Part shown: positions 5,275-6,308 of the stretch, piece after piece | Position numbering within the stretch: the stretch's first letter is position 1 | Layout of the letters: every line of letters starts with the position of its first letter | Assembly: GCA_002372815.1 (NCBI GenBank) | Contig: DFIR01000032.1 | Location: 3,949 to 10,256, forward strand | Length of the DNA: 6,308 nt | From: Lachnospiraceae bacterium UBA3692 | GTDB lineage: Bacteria; Bacillota; Clostridia; Lachnospirales; Lachnospiraceae | Direction of reading: 5' to 3' | Notes under the pieces: model-generated | What the model was told of the DNA's origin: nothing | Databases searched by the model: none | The model's input: the letters and a program-made list of their open reading frames with translations, nothing else | Made by a program: the position numbers and the translations under genes

Positions 5275-6165
5275 ATGACAGTCAGAGAAGGATACATCCC
5301 GTATCTGGGATATCAGACGTATTACCGCATCGCAGGGGAGCCGGACAGCCGGAAGACGCCGCTCCTGCTGCTGCACGGCGGGCCGGGGTCGACGCACAAT
5401 TACTTCGAGGTGCTGGACCACGTGGCCGAAGAAGACGGGCGGCAGATCATCAGCTATGACCAGATCGGCTGTGGTCTGTCCTATGTGGACGGACATCCGG
5501 AGCTCTGGACCATGGAGACGTGGATCGGGGAGCTGAAAGCGGTGCGCGAGGCGCTGGGGCTGTCTGAAGTGATCCTTTTGGGGCAGTCCTGGGGCGGCAT
5601 GCTGGCGCTGGAATATGTCTGCCGGCACCCGCACGAAGGTGTCCGGGGGATCGTCCTCTCCAGCACGCTCCCTGCGAGCAGCCTGTGGGCGCGGGAGCAG
5701 GCGCGGATGATCCGGCAGCTTCCCTCGGAGATGCAGGAAGCCATCCGAAAGGCCGTGGAGAGCGGCGACTTCACCGATCCCGCCTACAAAGAGGCAGAGG
5801 ACCGGTACATGGAGCTGCACTGCGCGGGCAAGTTCGGGCCTGATGCCCCGGAATGCCTGACGCGCGAGAAGCGTCCGGGCGAGGAAGCCTACGTCACGGC
5901 TTGGGGTCCCAACGAGTTCACGCCCACCGGGACGCTGAAGGATTTCGACGTCACGGACCTGCTCGGCACGGTCGACGTCCCGGCGCTCGTCATGAGCGGC
6001 GGCAACGATCTCTGCACGCCTTACATCGCGAAGACCATGTATGACCGGATCCCCGGCGCCCGCTGGGAACTTTTCCCGGATGCGAGGCACATGTGCTACG
6101 TGGAGGACCACGACCGATATGTGGAAGTGCTGAAGGAGTGGATGAACGAGCTGGAGCAGGGGTGA
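5275..6165 (+). CDS. Proline iminopeptidase-type alpha/beta hydrolase (peptidase S33)
   Basis: This 296-residue cytoplasmic enzyme belongs to the proline iminopeptidase group of alpha/beta hydrolases. These release N-terminal proline or other amino acids from peptides, and some members act as amino-acid amidases. The oxyanion motif is HGGPG (residues 34-38), followed by YDQIGCGLS (61-69). The nucleophile elbow GQSWGG carries Ser105, the acid is likely Asp245 in SGGNDLCTP, and the base is His272 in DARHMCYVED. The cap region (about 134-215) contains AYVTAWGPNEFTPTGTL, which often faces the substrate. Length and motif order are those of a complete, intact member. AAAGGAG (5257-5263) supports the ATG at 5275. 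The gene diverges from the J-domain gene, with about 90 bases between starts. A hairpin follows its stop codon. Exact substrate preference cannot be read from sequence. Confidence 0.92.
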   Translation: MTVREGYIPYLGYQTYYRIAGEPDSRKTPLLLLHGGPGSTHNYFEVLDHVAEEDGRQIISYDQIGCGLSYVDGHPELWTMETWIGELKAVREALGLSEVILLGQSWGGMLALEYVCRHPHEGVRGIVLSSTLPASSLWAREQARMIRQLPSEMQEAIRKAVESGDFTDPAYKEAEDRYMELHCAGKFGPDAPECLTREKRPGEEAYVTAWGPNEFTPTGTLKDFDVTDLLGTVDVPALVMSGGNDLCTPYIAKTMYDRIPGARWELFPDARHMCYVEDHDRYVEVLKEWMNELEQG

Positions 6166-6191
6166 GAGATGTCCGCTACAGTGAGCGAATG

Positions 6192-6234
6192 AAGGGGCTG
6201 GCGTTGGTGCATACCATGGCGCCAGCCCCTTTGT
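6192..6234 (+). terminator. Long hairpin after the iminopeptidase gene, probable terminator
   Basis: A perfect 12-bp stem AAGGGGCTGGCG (6192-6203) and CGCCAGCCCCTT (6220-6231) begins 26 bases after the stop codon. Inside it, TGGT (6205-6208) and ACCA (6213-6216) form a second short stem around a GCAT loop. The T tract that follows is short (TTTGTGG), so termination may be incomplete. Confidence 0.7.
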
Positions 6235-6308
6235 GGAAGTGTTTATATTTCTCCTTCGATAAATAAGTCAGAAAAGGAATGCTGGGAAACCTTTGCGGAG
6301 GTGTTTAT
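6230..6308. repeat. Pair of 17-nt direct repeats 62 bp apart at the window end
   Basis: TTTGTGGAAGTGTTTAT (6230-6246) recurs as TTTGCGGAGGTGTTTAT (6292-6308), with 15 of 17 bases matching. The sequence between is AT-rich and has no gene. The second copy ends exactly at the window edge, so whether a longer tandem array begins here cannot be decided. Confidence 0.6.

Noticed and set aside
5179..6111. Minus-strand frame of about 310 codons opposite the iminopeptidase
   Set aside because: It is a shadow of a complete, motif-rich plus-strand gene and has no recognisable domain of its own.

Overview
The window looks like a chromosomal stretch from a GC-rich Bacillota, probably a Clostridia or Lachnospiraceae-type anaerobe. 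I infer this from the strong AGGAGG-type ribosome binding sites, the BioB/BioY pairing, the DUF1349 protein and the style of the proline iminopeptidase. The taxonomic guess is inference only.

Left part (1-1180): the 3' end of biotin synthase (bioB) is followed on the same strand by bioY, the substrate-binding membrane subunit of an ECF biotin transporter. A strong intrinsic terminator closes this biotin block, which combines synthesis and uptake of one cofactor.

Middle left (1181-1970): this stretch of about 790 bases has no convincing gene. Most of it is a tandem array of eight units with an exact 71-bp period. Each unit carries a stem-loop with arms TGCCGCTA and TAGCGGCA around a 9-nt loop. 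The first unit shows a longer, two-tier hairpin. After the array come one arm of a GGGGACGGTTCT repeat and a promoter with a perfect TATAAT.

Middle (1971-3162): a two-gene operon encodes a GNAT acetyltransferase and a DUF1349 protein. The acetyltransferase gene carries, in frame, a palindromic element with a perfect 22-bp inverted repeat built on the same GGGGACGGTTCT motif. It adds about 30 residues to the protein.

Middle right, minus strand (3201-5182): a J-domain protein gene lies upstream of an exported or membrane-anchored NlpC/P60-like cysteine peptidase gene. The J domain is interrupted after its HPD motif by three 14-residue tandem repeats. This pair converges on the DUF1349 gene and diverges from the next gene.

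Right part (5275-6308): a proline iminopeptidase-type alpha/beta hydrolase is followed by a large hairpin, probably a terminator. An AT-rich tail contains two copies of a 17-nt sequence 62 bp apart, cut off by the window end.

The main point of interest is repeat biology. A 71-bp hairpin array, a dispersed palindrome that has entered a coding gene, and in-frame minisatellite growth inside a conserved fold all occur within about 4 kb.
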